This document shows positions 37,719 to 47,757 of a stretch of DNA of 64,000 nt, one piece after another; position 1 is the first letter of the stretch; the number at the start of each line of letters is the position of its first letter. Below the pieces are notes generated by a model. It saw nothing but the letters and a program-made list of their open reading frames with translations. It ran no database searches and was not told the DNA's origin. The position numbers were made by a program, and so were the translations under genes. Source of the stretch: Flavobacteriaceae bacterium (lineage in GTDB: Bacteria; Bacteroidota; Bacteroidia; Flavobacteriales; Flavobacteriaceae); assembly GCA_017852395.1 (NCBI GenBank), contig JAFMLE010000005.1, positions 1 to 64,000 on the forward strand, in the 5' to 3' direction.

Positions 37719-38210
37719 ATGGATATAAAAGAAATTCAAAATCTCATCAAATTCGTAGCCAAATCTGGGGCACACGAGGTAAAACTTGAAATGGAAGATT
37801 TTAAAATCACAATCAAAACCGCTGCAGATCAAATCGTACCTGAACAACAAACGATCGTACAACATCTACCAGCAACAGCACCAGCCGTTGCAGCAGCACC
37901 GGCGCCGGCACCTGCTTCATCAACCAACGAAGCCAAAGCCGATGCTCCAGCAGACGCAGCAACAGATCACCTGATCACCATCAAATCTCCAATCATCGGA
38001 ACCTTTTACCGAAAACCATCTCCCGACAAACCCAATTTTGTAGAAGTTGGAAGTGCCATAGCACAGGGAGACGTACTTTGTGTGATTGAGGCCATGAAAC
38101 TTTTTAACGAAATCGAATCTGAGCATAGTGGTAAAATTGTCAAAATCCTCGTTGATGATGCATCTCCGGTAGAATTTGACCAACCCCTATTTTTAATCGA
38201 TCCATCGTAA
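37719..38210 (+). CDS. accB: Acetyl-CoA carboxylase biotin carboxyl carrier protein
   Basis: Biotinylation motif [12 protein letters not shown]; Ala/Pro linker. Confidence 0.97.
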   Translation: MDIKEIQNLIKFVAKSGAHEVKLEMEDFKITIKTAADQIVPEQQTIVQHLPATAPAVAAAPAPAPASSTNEAKADAPADAATDHLITIKSPIIGTFYRKPSPDKPNFVEVGSAIAQGDVLCVIEAMKLFNEIESEHSGKIVKILVDDASPVEFDQPLFLIDPS

Positions 38211-38221
38211 ATCAAACATTT

Positions 38222-39559
38222 ATGTTTAAAAAAATTCTCATTGCCAATCGCGGAGAAATCGCCATGCGGGTGATTCGGACCTGTAAAGAAATGGGTATAA
38301 AAACGGTCGCTGTATATTCTACCGCAGACGTAGAAAGTCTTCATGTTCGATTTGCCGATGAAGCAGTATGTATTGGTCCGCCAAGCAGTTCAGAATCTTA
38401 CCTCAAAATTGCCAATATCATTGCTGCAGCAGAAATTACAAACGCCGATGCCATACACCCCGGTTATGGATTTTTGTCAGAAAATGCCAAGTTTTCTAAA
38501 ATTTGCCAAGAACACGACATCAAATTCATTGGTGCAAATGCAGAAATGATCGAAAAGATGGGCGACAAAGCCACTGCCAAAGAAACCATGAAAGCTGCAG
38601 GCGTCCCAACGATCCCTGGATCAGATGGCCTTATAGAATCTCTAGAAAAAGCCCAAAAAATTGCTCAAGAAATTGGTTATCCAGTCATGCTCAAAGCTAC
38701 TGCTGGAGGAGGAGGCAAAGGAATGCGCGCCATCTGGAAGGCCAGCGACCTTCAAAAAGCTTGGGAAAGTGCCCGTCAAGAAGCGGCCGCTGCTTTTGGC
38801 AACAATGGCATGTACATGGAAAAACTCATCGAAGAACCCCGACACATCGAAATCCAAATCGTGGGAGATTCTTTTGGCAAAGCATGTCACCTCTCAGAAA
38901 GAGACTGCTCAGTACAAAGACGTCATCAAAAACTAACAGAAGAAACCCCATCACCCTTCATGACCAAAACCCTCCGTGAAAAAATGGGGGAAGCCGCAGT
39001 AAAAGCAGCAGAATTTATAAAATATGAAGGCGCCGGAACGGTAGAATTTTTGGTAGACAAGCACAAAAATTTCTACTTCATGGAGATGAATACCCGAATA
39101 CAGGTAGAACATCCTATCACAGAACAAGTCATCGACTATGACCTGATTAGAGAGCAAATCAAAGTCGCTGCTGGGATTCCGATTTCAGGAAAAAATTACA
39201 CCCCAAAACTCCATTCGATAGAATGTCGTATCAATGCAGAAGATCCTTACAATGATTTTAGACCCAGCCCGGGTCGGATTGACACCTTGCATTTTCCTGG
39301 AGGACACGGAGTGCGTTTAGACACCCATGTCTATAGCGGATATGTAATTCCTCCTTTTTATGATTCGATGATTGCCAAGCTGATCACCACAGCCCAAACC
39401 CGTGAAGAGGCCATCAATAAAATGCGTCGTGCCTTAGATGAATTTGTTATCGAAGGGATAAAAACCACGATTCCTTTTCACAGAAAACTGATGGACCATC
39501 CCGACTATATAGCGGGCAATTATACCACAAAATTTATGGAAGATTTTAAGATGGATTAA
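38222..39559 (+). CDS. accC: Acetyl-CoA carboxylase biotin carboxylase
   Basis: [50 protein letters not shown]. Confidence 0.98.
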   Translation: MFKKILIANRGEIAMRVIRTCKEMGIKTVAVYSTADVESLHVRFADEAVCIGPPSSSESYLKIANIIAAAEITNADAIHPGYGFLSENAKFSKICQEHDIKFIGANAEMIEKMGDKATAKETMKAAGVPTIPGSDGLIESLEKAQKIAQEIGYPVMLKATAGGGGKGMRAIWKASDLQKAWESARQEAAAAFGNNGMYMEKLIEEPRHIEIQIVGDSFGKACHLSERDCSVQRRHQKLTEETPSPFMTKTLREKMGEAAVKAAEFIKYEGAGTVEFLVDKHKNFYFMEMNTRIQVEHPITEQVIDYDLIREQIKVAAGIPISGKNYTPKLHSIECRINAEDPYNDFRPSPGRIDTLHFPGGHGVRLDTHVYSGYVIPPFYDSMIAKLITTAQTREEAINKMRRALDEFVIEGIKTTIPFHRKLMDHPDYIAGNYTTKFMEDFKMD

Positions 39560-39574
39560 TCCATCTTAAAATCT
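39541..39574. terminator. 34-bp perfect palindrome spanning accC stop codon, likely bidirectional terminator
   Basis: AGATTTTAAGATGGATTAATCCATCTTAAAATCT between convergent genes. Confidence 0.8.
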
Positions 39575-39595
39575 TTTTACCGAGAACCGTTTGGA

Positions 39596-41746
39596 TTATC
39601 CTTTTATTTTAGGCGTTTGCTTTTCGGGCAATTTAGTAATCCCCATATTGTAAAGCGTAAAGCCAAAAATATCCGCAGTCTGTTCGATACTTTTGGATAC
39701 TGGAGTTCCTGCACCATGACCTGCATTGGTTTCGATCCGAATCAGTACCGGCTGATTACCGCTCTGTTTTTGCTGCAATTCGGCAGCAAATTTAAACGAA
39801 TGAGCAGGTACCACGCGATCATCATGATCGCCTGTAGTAATTAGCGTAGCAGGATATTGTGTGCCTGCCATAACATTATGTACCGGAGAATAACCCTTGA
39901 GGTATTCAAACATTTCTTTTGACTCTTCCGCGGTGCCATAATCATAGGCCCAACCGGCCCCGGCAGTAAAAGTATGGTAGCGCAACATGTCCAAAACCCC
40001 AACGGCAGGCAAGGCTACCTTCATCAATTCGGGGCGTTGTGTCATCGTGGCACCAACAAGCAACCCGCCATTGGAACCACCGCGAATCGCTAAGAAATCG
40101 GGTGATGTAATTTGTTCTGCAATCAGGTATTCTGCTGCAGCTATAAAATCATCAAATACATTTTGCTTTTGTAGCTTGGTTCCTGCAACATGCCAGGCCT
40201 TGCCATATTCGCCGCCGCCACGCAAATTGGGGACTGCATAAACACCTCCCAGTTCCATCCAAACGGCATTGGTGATGCTAAATCCGGGTCTTAAACTGAT
40301 GTTAAAACCTCCATAGCCGTAGAGTATGGTAGGGTTTTTTCCGTTGTATTCGATCCCCTTTTTATGTGTAATAATCATCGGTATTTTGGTGCCATCAGCA
40401 GAAGTATAAAAAACTTGTGATGAGGTATAATTGTCGGGATTAAAATCGATCTCTGGCTGCCAATAAACCGAACTGCTTTGATCTTTGGGATTATAACGAT
40501 AGATTATTCCTGGGCTATAATAGTTTGAAAATGAAAAATAAAGCGTTTCGTCATTTTCTTTTCCACTAAAACCGCCTACACTACCAATTCCTGGTAATGG
40601 CACCTCTCCCATGGCCGCTCCGCTGCTCGAATATTGATATACTTTTGACACAACGTCAATCATATAACGGGCAAAAAAATAACCTCCTCCCGTACTGGCA
40701 CTCAGTACGTGTTCTGTTTCTGGGATAAAATCTACCCAATTGGTATGTTGTGGTTTTTTGGCATTGGCCATTACGACTTTTTGATTGGGTGCATTTTTGT
40801 TGGTGACCAAATAAAACGTGTCGTCTTTGCTGTGAAGCAAATAGGTGTCGTATTCATAATGATCAACCATGCTTATTATCGGTGCGTTTTTTCGGGTCAA
40901 GTCTTTCAAATACAGGGCGTTTCCAGAGGTGCTTTCGGATGCAGAAATCAGCAAATAGCGGCCGTCTTCAGTAACCTGAGCGCCGACATACCTGTTCTTT
41001 TGGGCTTCGGTACCTCCAAAAATTAGTTCATCTTCTGCCTGTGTAGTCCCTATTTTATGAAAATACAGTTTGTGCTGATCTGTCTTGGCCGAAAGAACAC
41101 TGCCGTCGGGCTTGTCATAGCTCGAATAAAAAAATCCTTCGTTGCCTTTCCATTGGGTGCCACTAAATTTGACATCTACCAAGGTGTCTTCTATGATCGC
41201 TTTGGTTTCTGTATCGATAACGATCACTTTGCGCCAATCACTACCCCCCTCAGAAATGGTGTAGGCCGCCATGGAGCCGTCTTCAGAAAATTGAAGCCCT
41301 GCCAATGAGGTAGTGCCATCTTCTGAAAAGGTATTGGGGTCTAAAAAAACGGTTTCTTCGCCCCCTGTCTTTTTTCGATAGACTACATATTGATTTTGAA
41401 CGCCCGAATTTTTGCTATAATAGGTATAATTACCTTCTTGGTAGGGTGCGGTGACTTTTTCATAGTTCCAGAGCTGTTCAATTCGGTTTTTGAGTTGGGC
41501 GCGGTAGGGGATTTTGTCTAGGTAATCAAACGTCACATCGTTTTGAGCCGAAACCCAAGCTGCTGTTTCACTGCTATTATCGTCTTCTAGCCAACGATAA
41601 GGGTCTTCCACGGTGACATCAAAATAGGAGTCTGTTACTACTTTTTTAGTGGTGGTGGGGTACTTAATGGTTGCGTTGTTTTGACAAGAAAATACGACTA
41701 TTGCAAGCGCGTACAGATATACATGTTTGTTCATTGTACTTTTCAT
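39596..41746 (-). CDS. Prolyl oligopeptidase family (S9A) serine peptidase, lipoprotein
   Basis: TDSYFDVTVEDPYRWLEDD; RGGSNGGLLVGATMTQRPEL; GDHDDRVVPAHSFKF. Confidence 0.95.
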   Translation of the reverse strand: MKSTMNKHVYLYALAIVVFSCQNNATIKYPTTTKKVVTDSYFDVTVEDPYRWLEDDNSSETAAWVSAQNDVTFDYLDKIPYRAQLKNRIEQLWNYEKVTAPYQEGNYTYYSKNSGVQNQYVVYRKKTGGEETVFLDPNTFSEDGTTSLAGLQFSEDGSMAAYTISEGGSDWRKVIVIDTETKAIIEDTLVDVKFSGTQWKGNEGFFYSSYDKPDGSVLSAKTDQHKLYFHKIGTTQAEDELIFGGTEAQKNRYVGAQVTEDGRYLLISASESTSGNALYLKDLTRKNAPIISMVDHYEYDTYLLHSKDDTFYLVTNKNAPNQKVVMANAKKPQHTNWVDFIPETEHVLSASTGGGYFFARYMIDVVSKVYQYSSSGAAMGEVPLPGIGSVGGFSGKENDETLYFSFSNYYSPGIIYRYNPKDQSSSVYWQPEIDFNPDNYTSSQVFYTSADGTKIPMIITHKKGIEYNGKNPTILYGYGGFNISLRPGFSITNAVWMELGGVYAVPNLRGGGEYGKAWHVAGTKLQKQNVFDDFIAAAEYLIAEQITSPDFLAIRGGSNGGLLVGATMTQRPELMKVALPAVGVLDMLRYHTFTAGAGWAYDYGTAEESKEMFEYLKGYSPVHNVMAGTQYPATLITTGDHDDRVVPAHSFKFAAELQQKQSGNQPVLIRIETNAGHGAGTPVSKSIEQTADIFGFTLYNMGITKLPEKQTPKIKG

Positions 41747-41788
41747 TTAATAATGGGGTTAAAAACCCTAAAGTACAAAAAGTTAGTG

Positions 41789-42778
41789 TCAGATCCAGCC
41801 TTTCTGATGGAGGTATTCTGCAATTTGGATGGTGTTGGTGGCAGCGCCCTTTCTGAGGTTGTCAGACACAATCCAAATGTTGAAGGTATTGTCCTGAGAA
41901 AAATCGCGACGGATTCTGCCTACAAAAACAGCATCTTTACCCGCAGCATATATTGGCATCGGATAGGTATTGGTTTCAGGTTGGTCTTGCACCACTACAC
42001 CGGCACTTTGATGCAATAATTTTTGAAGGTCTATTACTTCAAAAGAGGTTTTGAGTTGCACGTTGACTGCCTCGCTATGCCCGCCTACTACCGGAATGCG
42101 AACTGCTGTGGCAGTAATGCCAATTGTATCATCTCCCAAAATCTTGTGGGTTTCGTTCACCAGTTTTAATTCTTCTTTGGTGTAGCCCCCTTCTTGAAAA
42201 ACATCGCAGTGCGGAAGTGCATTGCGATGAATGGGGTAAGGATAGGCCATTTCACCAGAGGCCCCTTTATATTCATTTTCGAGCTGTTGTACGGCCTTTA
42301 CACCTGTCCCTGTAATGGATTGATAGGTTGAGATCACCAATCTCGAAATGCCATACTTTTTGTGTATAGGCCCCAGGGCTACCAACATCTGTATGGTAGA
42401 ACAATTGGGGTTGGCAATGATTTTGTCGGTTGGTTGAAGTACCTCTGCATTGATTTCTGGGACAATCAAAGGAATGTTTTTATCCATTCGCCATGCCGAG
42501 GAATTATCAACTACGGTGGTGCCTACTGCTGCAAATCGAGGTGCCCAATCTAAAGAGGTTTGCCCTCCGGCAGAAAAGAGCGCTAGATCGGGTTTGGCAG
42601 CCACAGCAGCTTCTAGTCCAATAACTGTGTGGGGTTGTCCTTTAAAATTTAAGGTTTTGCCTACCGACCGCTCAGAGGCGACTAACAACAATTGGGTGAT
42701 GGGAAAATTACGCGCCTCCAATACTTGGAGCATCACCTCACCTACCATTCCCGTAGCGCCAACAACAGCAACTTTCAT
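41789..42778 (-). CDS. asd: Aspartate-semialdehyde dehydrogenase
   Basis: VAVVGATGMVGEVMLQVLEARNFP; ANPNCSTIQM; VVGGHSEAV. Confidence 0.96.
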   Translation of the reverse strand: MKVAVVGATGMVGEVMLQVLEARNFPITQLLLVASERSVGKTLNFKGQPHTVIGLEAAVAAKPDLALFSAGGQTSLDWAPRFAAVGTTVVDNSSAWRMDKNIPLIVPEINAEVLQPTDKIIANPNCSTIQMLVALGPIHKKYGISRLVISTYQSITGTGVKAVQQLENEYKGASGEMAYPYPIHRNALPHCDVFQEGGYTKEELKLVNETHKILGDDTIGITATAVRIPVVGGHSEAVNVQLKTSFEVIDLQKLLHQSAGVVVQDQPETNTYPMPIYAAGKDAVFVGRIRRDFSQDNTFNIWIVSDNLRKGAATNTIQIAEYLHQKGWI

Positions 42779-42876
42779 ACGTATAAAATTTTTGGCAAAA
42801 ATAAGGCTCTTTCTCCTTCGGTCAATGACTTCTTTGGATTATCTCAAAAAGGGATGCTTTTGTGACAGGCATAACT

Positions 42877-43962
42877 TTAGGGCTCCCAAATTCGGAAAAC
42901 TCTGGAGCCAATGCCTGTTAAAAGTTCATAGCTGATGGTTTCGGATTGACGCGCTAAGGTTGCTGCAGATTGTTGATTGCCAAAAATTTGAACTGTATCT
43001 CCCACTTGACACTTACAGTTAGAAACGTCAATCATCAACATGTCCATACATACATTGCCTACTATAGGGACTTTGGTTGCGCCAATGCAAACGGTGCCTT
43101 TTTGTTTTCCAAAATGCCGCCCGATGCCATCGGCATGCCCTAAAGGAAGGGTCGCAATAACGCTGTCCTTGGGAGCAACCCAACCTTGATCATAGCCCAC
43201 CGTTTCTCCTTTTTGGATGTGATGAATTTGTGAAATGACACTTTCTAAAGTTGCAATAGGCTGCAGGCTCTGGTCCCATTCTGGATGGTTTGCAAAACCA
43301 TACAATCCGATACCGCATCGCACAGCATCAAGTTGCTGCTCCGGATAATTATACACCCCTGAAGTATTAAGCAAGTGAAACCAGGGGCTTTGCTCCGTAT
43401 CTTTTTCGTGCAAGGCTTTTATCTCCAAAAAAGTGTTGATTTGCTTGTCACTTGCTCGGTGCGGCCGTGGCCCTTCAGATTCAATTAGGTGCGAATATAC
43501 ACTAATCAACGACATGTTTGATTTGGCAGCATTGGCGATGACCCAATTGGCTTCTTCGGGTAAGAAGCCAATCCGATTGAGTCCCGTGTTGTATTTGATA
43601 TGAACAGGATATTTTGCGGTCGTACTTTGCACAAGTTCAGAAAAAGCATGCCACGTCTGTTTGCTGTAAAGCACGGGTTCTAATCGGTAATCGATCAGGG
43701 TCTTAAAATGGGCTATTTGGGGGTAAAAAACCATAATCGGAAGCTGGATTCCTGCTTCGCGTAGTTCCTGTCCTTCAGCGACATAAGCAACCGCGAGGTA
43801 ATCTGTTTGCAAGGCCTCAAGTTGTTTTGCCACTGCTACGGCACCATGGCCATAGGCGTTGGCTTTGACCACGGCAATGAGTTTGGTAGACGGGGACAAT
43901 CGAGATTTGAGTGCCCAAAAATTATGTGCTAAAGCTTTGGCGCTGATGCGTAATTGATTCAA
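42877..43962 (-). CDS. alr: Alanine racemase
   Basis: KLIAVVKANAYGHGAVAVA; VRCGIGLYGF; GNVCMDMLMIDV. Confidence 0.96.
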   Translation of the reverse strand: MNQLRISAKALAHNFWALKSRLSPSTKLIAVVKANAYGHGAVAVAKQLEALQTDYLAVAYVAEGQELREAGIQLPIMVFYPQIAHFKTLIDYRLEPVLYSKQTWHAFSELVQSTTAKYPVHIKYNTGLNRIGFLPEEANWVIANAAKSNMSLISVYSHLIESEGPRPHRASDKQINTFLEIKALHEKDTEQSPWFHLLNTSGVYNYPEQQLDAVRCGIGLYGFANHPEWDQSLQPIATLESVISQIHHIQKGETVGYDQGWVAPKDSVIATLPLGHADGIGRHFGKQKGTVCIGATKVPIVGNVCMDMLMIDVSNCKCQVGDTVQIFGNQQSAATLARQSETISYELLTGIGSRVFRIWEP

Positions 43963-43970
43963 CGGTTTAA

Positions 43971-44579
43971 TTAGGATTTGGTGTTGTTCTTTTCTTCGAT
44001 TTGTTTTTGATTGGCCTTAAAAAAAGCTGCTCTGCTAAGTGGCTCATAGGCTTCTTTTTCTCCGAGCAAAACAAGATCGTCCGTACCCGATTTTCGAAAA
44101 CTGTATTGGGCGAGATTTCCTGTACGGGTACAAACGGCATGTACCTTGGTTACATACTCTGCTGTAGCCATCAAGGCGGGCATGGGTCCAAAAGGGTTGC
44201 CCTTAAAATCCATATCCAAGCCGGCAACAATCACACGAACACCCCGGTTGGCGAGGTCGTTGCATACTTTGACAATTTCATCGTCAAAAAACTGCCCTTC
44301 GTCAATCCCAACCACGTCGCAACCCGAAGCCAAAATGGCAATATTGGCCGCTGCAGGTACGGGTGTAGATCGAATTTGATTTTGGTCGTGTGAAGTAACC
44401 AAGTTATCGTCGTAACGCACGTCAATTGCAGGTTTGAAAATTTCTACTTTTTGTTGGGCAAACTGAGCCCGTTTCAAACGACGGATTAATTCTTCTGTTT
44501 TTCCCGAAAACATCGACCCACAGATCACCTCTATCCACCCAAATTGTTCCTTTTGATTAACCGTGTTTTCTAAAAACAT
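43971..44579 (-). CDS. tdk: Thymidine kinase
   Basis: GWIEVICGSMFSGKTEELIRRLKRA; GIDEGQFFDDEI. Confidence 0.97.
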   Translation of the reverse strand: MFLENTVNQKEQFGWIEVICGSMFSGKTEELIRRLKRAQFAQQKVEIFKPAIDVRYDDNLVTSHDQNQIRSTPVPAAANIAILASGCDVVGIDEGQFFDDEIVKVCNDLANRGVRVIVAGLDMDFKGNPFGPMPALMATAEYVTKVHAVCTRTGNLAQYSFRKSGTDDLVLLGEKEAYEPLSRAAFFKANQKQIEEKNNTKS

Positions 44580-44652
44580 TTTGTAATTTTAAACGAGCCT
44601 ACGCCTACAAACAAAGGTATCAAAACAAATCATTTGACTCAAGTTATTTTCA

Positions 44653-45306
44653 ATGCGCAATAAAATAAGATCCCTAATCCAGGATTTGGCCCATCAAATC
44701 TCCGAACAACAGCTCACCGACGATGCCCAGCTACATCTTCAGATCCAGAAAATTTATGAATTGTCCGTGGTCGCGCAATATCAAAAAGAAAATACGACCC
44801 CCGCACAACAGGGACAAGAAAATCTGATCGAGAGCACCTTGAGAGAACTGGATCTAAAAAAGGCAACACATCAAGAAGCGAACCAAACAACGATTGAAGA
44901 AATTCCACCTTTGATGGATACCATTAAAGATTTGGTTGATGAAATGCCCGAAGCTAAGCTTGGCGAAGCCGTTTTTGAGCCGGTAGAAAAACTTACGTTT
45001 GTCAAAAAAGACACCCCTACCCTTGCATCAAACCAAGAAGAAAACGTAAAAGAAAACATCAACGATCGCTATTCGAAAATCTTAAAAATTGATTTGAATG
45101 ACCGCCTTTCTTTTGTACACCATCTTTTTGATCAAAACATAAAAGAATATGAACGCGTCATTCAACAAATCAGTTCATTGACTTCATGGGAGGAAGCCAA
45201 CTACCTGATTGAGCATTTGGTTAAAAAAGAGTATAATGATTGGGAAGGAAAAGAAGTCGTTGCCACCCGTTTTATTGGTGTTATAAAAACGTATTTTTCG
45301 ACCTAA
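44653..45306 (+). CDS. Conserved-type hypothetical protein (cytosolic, acidic)
   Basis: 217 aa clean ORF between tdk and rsmI. Confidence 0.75.
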   Translation: MRNKIRSLIQDLAHQISEQQLTDDAQLHLQIQKIYELSVVAQYQKENTTPAQQGQENLIESTLRELDLKKATHQEANQTTIEEIPPLMDTIKDLVDEMPEAKLGEAVFEPVEKLTFVKKDTPTLASNQEENVKENINDRYSKILKIDLNDRLSFVHHLFDQNIKEYERVIQQISSLTSWEEANYLIEHLVKKEYNDWEGKEVVATRFIGVIKTYFST

Positions 45307-45339
45307 ATTAGGCCAAAAAACTGAACGAAATATCAAACT

Positions 45340-46014
45340 ATGGGATTGAGCCTTGTACCAACTCCAATCGGAAATCTTGGAGATTTTACCCACCGAGCAG
45401 CAACGGTTCTTGAGAACGCCGATCTAATCCTGGCCGAAGACACTCGAACAAGCGGTCGGTTGCTGCAACATTATAAAATTGATACACCCTTGCAAAGTTT
45501 TCACATGCACAATGAGCATCAACGGGTAGCATGGGTTATCGACTTGCTAAAACAAGGACAACAAATCGCTTTAATATCCGATGCAGGCACCCCTGGAATT
45601 TCAGATCCCGGGTTTTTATTGGTGCGTGCTGCTATTGCCGAAGGTATTGAGGTAGAATGTTTGCCTGGTGCAACAGCGCTAATTCCTGCTTTGGTACAAA
45701 GTGGATTGCCAAGCGATCGCTTTCATTTTGAAGGCTTTTTACCCCCCAAAAAAGGACGGCAGTCCCGCCTTGAATATCTCGCACAAAATCCACACACCAC
45801 CATATTGTACGAAAGCCCACATAAACTGCTCAAAACCCTCGAACAACTCAAAGAACACTTTGAACACGACCGGGTAGTTAGTATTTCTAGAGAACTTACC
45901 AAATTGTATGAAACCACATTTAGAGGGACCCTTTCGGAAGCCCAACAGTTTTTTGAAACCAATCCCCCAAAGGGAGAATTTGTACTTTGCATTGCAGGAA
46001 AATCTAAAAAATAA
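45340..46014 (+). CDS. rsmI: 16S rRNA 2'-O-methyltransferase RsmI
   Basis: LVPTPIGNLGDFTHRAATVL; LILAEDTRTS; ISDAGTPGISDPG. Confidence 0.97.
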   Translation: MGLSLVPTPIGNLGDFTHRAATVLENADLILAEDTRTSGRLLQHYKIDTPLQSFHMHNEHQRVAWVIDLLKQGQQIALISDAGTPGISDPGFLLVRAAIAEGIEVECLPGATALIPALVQSGLPSDRFHFEGFLPPKKGRQSRLEYLAQNPHTTILYESPHKLLKTLEQLKEHFEHDRVVSISRELTKLYETTFRGTLSEAQQFFETNPPKGEFVLCIAGKSKK

Positions 46015-46016
46015 CG

Positions 46017-47711
46017 ATGCAGTGGCTCCCTATTTCTGTTCCATCTACTGATACGGTTGCAGCAATGCAACAAAACCTCGGCGTTTCTACAACCGTTGCA
46101 CAATTGTTGGTACAAAGAGGTTATGATAGCTTTGAAAAAGCCAAGGCCTTTTTTAGACCCCAACTTTCGATGCTACACGACCCCTTTTTGATGAAGGATA
46201 TGGACCGTGCTGTCGCACGAATTTTACACGCCATTGCAACCCAAGAACAAATTGTAGTCTATGGTGATTATGACGTTGACGGAACTACGGCTGTTGCGTT
46301 ACTTTTTTCTTATTTAAAAACAAAAACACCCCATGTCCATTTTTATATCCCAGACCGTTATACAGAAGGTTATGGCATTTCTAGATTGGGGATAGAAGTT
46401 GCCAGTCAAAATAACGCGGGGCTTATTATCGCGCTAGATTGTGGAATTAAAGCCCTTGAACAAGTAAACTTCGCGAAACGTTTAGGGATCGATTTTATAA
46501 TCTGTGATCACCATTTGCCTGGAGACAAACTCCCAGAAGCAGTTGCTGTACTGGATCCCAAAAGAAGTGATTGCCACTATCCTTATGATGCCCTTTGTGG
46601 CTGCGGGATCGGGTTTAAGCTGATTCAGGCGCTTCATATAAAACAAAAAGGTAATCCAAAAGAACTCGAAAACTATTTGGACCTGGTAGCCACAGCTATT
46701 GCGGCAGATATTGTTCCTATTACAGGTGAAAATCGCGTGTTGACCCATTTTGGAATTGCACAAATGCAAATAAAACCTAGATTGGGATTTGCTCCGTTTC
46801 TAAAACAATTAAACGGCACAATCACCGTTTCCGATCTTGTTTTTAAAATTGCCCCAAGAATCAATGCTGCGGGGCGCATGAAACACGGCAAATATGCCGT
46901 AGAATTACTCATCGCAAACACCTCTCAAGAAGCACTTCAATGGGCGCAACAGATCGACGCCTATAACGAAGATCGTAAGGCGCTAGATGATCAAATTACC
47001 CAAGAGGCGCTCACTCAAATCAAAACATTACAAGAAGAAAATACGGCAACTACCGTCGTTTGGAGCGACCACTGGCACAAAGGAGTAATTGGCATTGTCG
47101 CGTCACGACTCATCGAAACGTATTATAAGCCCACCGTTGTACTTTCAAAAAATGGTAACACGTTTACAGGTTCGGTTCGTTCTGTAAAAGGGTTTGATGT
47201 CTACGCCGCATTAGAGGCATGTAGTGCCTTTTTAGATCAGTTTGGCGGGCATCAATTTGCCGCTGGACTAACACTTGATGCGTCACAGCTAGCGGCTTTT
47301 AAAAATGCTTTTGAGCATGCTGTACAGCAACGTATAGATCCGGCCTCAAAAATCCCTTCAATGACCTATGATAGGATTCTTGGTTTGGATGAAATCGACT
47401 TAAAACTCTACCGTATTATCGAGCAAATGGCCCCCTTTGGACCCCATAATATGCGCCCTGTCTTTCGGACGCAATTCTGCAGGGATACTGGGCAATCAAG
47501 ACGTGTGGGACAAGACCAATTGCATCTAAAATTGGTCTGCACAGATCCCAGTGGAGTAGTGCAATCTGGTATTGCATTTGGTATGGGTCATCATTATGAC
47601 TCCCTTAAAAAAGGGACCCCGTTCGAAATTTTATACAGTCTTGATCTCAATACCTTCAATGGTTTTAAAGAACTACAGCTAAAGATTAAGGACCTTAAGT
47701 TTATGGAATAA
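46017..47711 (+). CDS. recJ: Single-stranded-DNA-specific exonuclease RecJ
   Basis: IVVYGDYDVDGTTAVALL; ICDHHLPGDKLP; RINAAGRMKH. Confidence 0.97.
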   Translation: MQWLPISVPSTDTVAAMQQNLGVSTTVAQLLVQRGYDSFEKAKAFFRPQLSMLHDPFLMKDMDRAVARILHAIATQEQIVVYGDYDVDGTTAVALLFSYLKTKTPHVHFYIPDRYTEGYGISRLGIEVASQNNAGLIIALDCGIKALEQVNFAKRLGIDFIICDHHLPGDKLPEAVAVLDPKRSDCHYPYDALCGCGIGFKLIQALHIKQKGNPKELENYLDLVATAIAADIVPITGENRVLTHFGIAQMQIKPRLGFAPFLKQLNGTITVSDLVFKIAPRINAAGRMKHGKYAVELLIANTSQEALQWAQQIDAYNEDRKALDDQITQEALTQIKTLQEENTATTVVWSDHWHKGVIGIVASRLIETYYKPTVVLSKNGNTFTGSVRSVKGFDVYAALEACSAFLDQFGGHQFAAGLTLDASQLAAFKNAFEHAVQQRIDPASKIPSMTYDRILGLDEIDLKLYRIIEQMAPFGPHNMRPVFRTQFCRDTGQSRRVGQDQLHLKLVCTDPSGVVQSGIAFGMGHHYDSLKKGTPFEILYSLDLNTFNGFKELQLKIKDLKFME

Positions 47712-47738
47712 AAAAACCCTGCGTAACGCAGGGTTTTT
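47712..47738. terminator. Bidirectional intrinsic terminator
   Basis: AAAAACCCTGCG-TAA-CGCAGGGTTTTT between convergent recJ and TonB receptor. Confidence 0.88.
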
Positions 47739-47757
47739 ATTTTAAAATCAACCGCTT

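Noticed and set aside
38503-38979. 158-aa ORF inside accC
   Set aside because: Out-of-frame shadow of a highly conserved gene.
45723-46163. 146-aa minus-strand ORF across rsmI/recJ
   Set aside because: Antisense to two confidently identified genes; no recognisable features.
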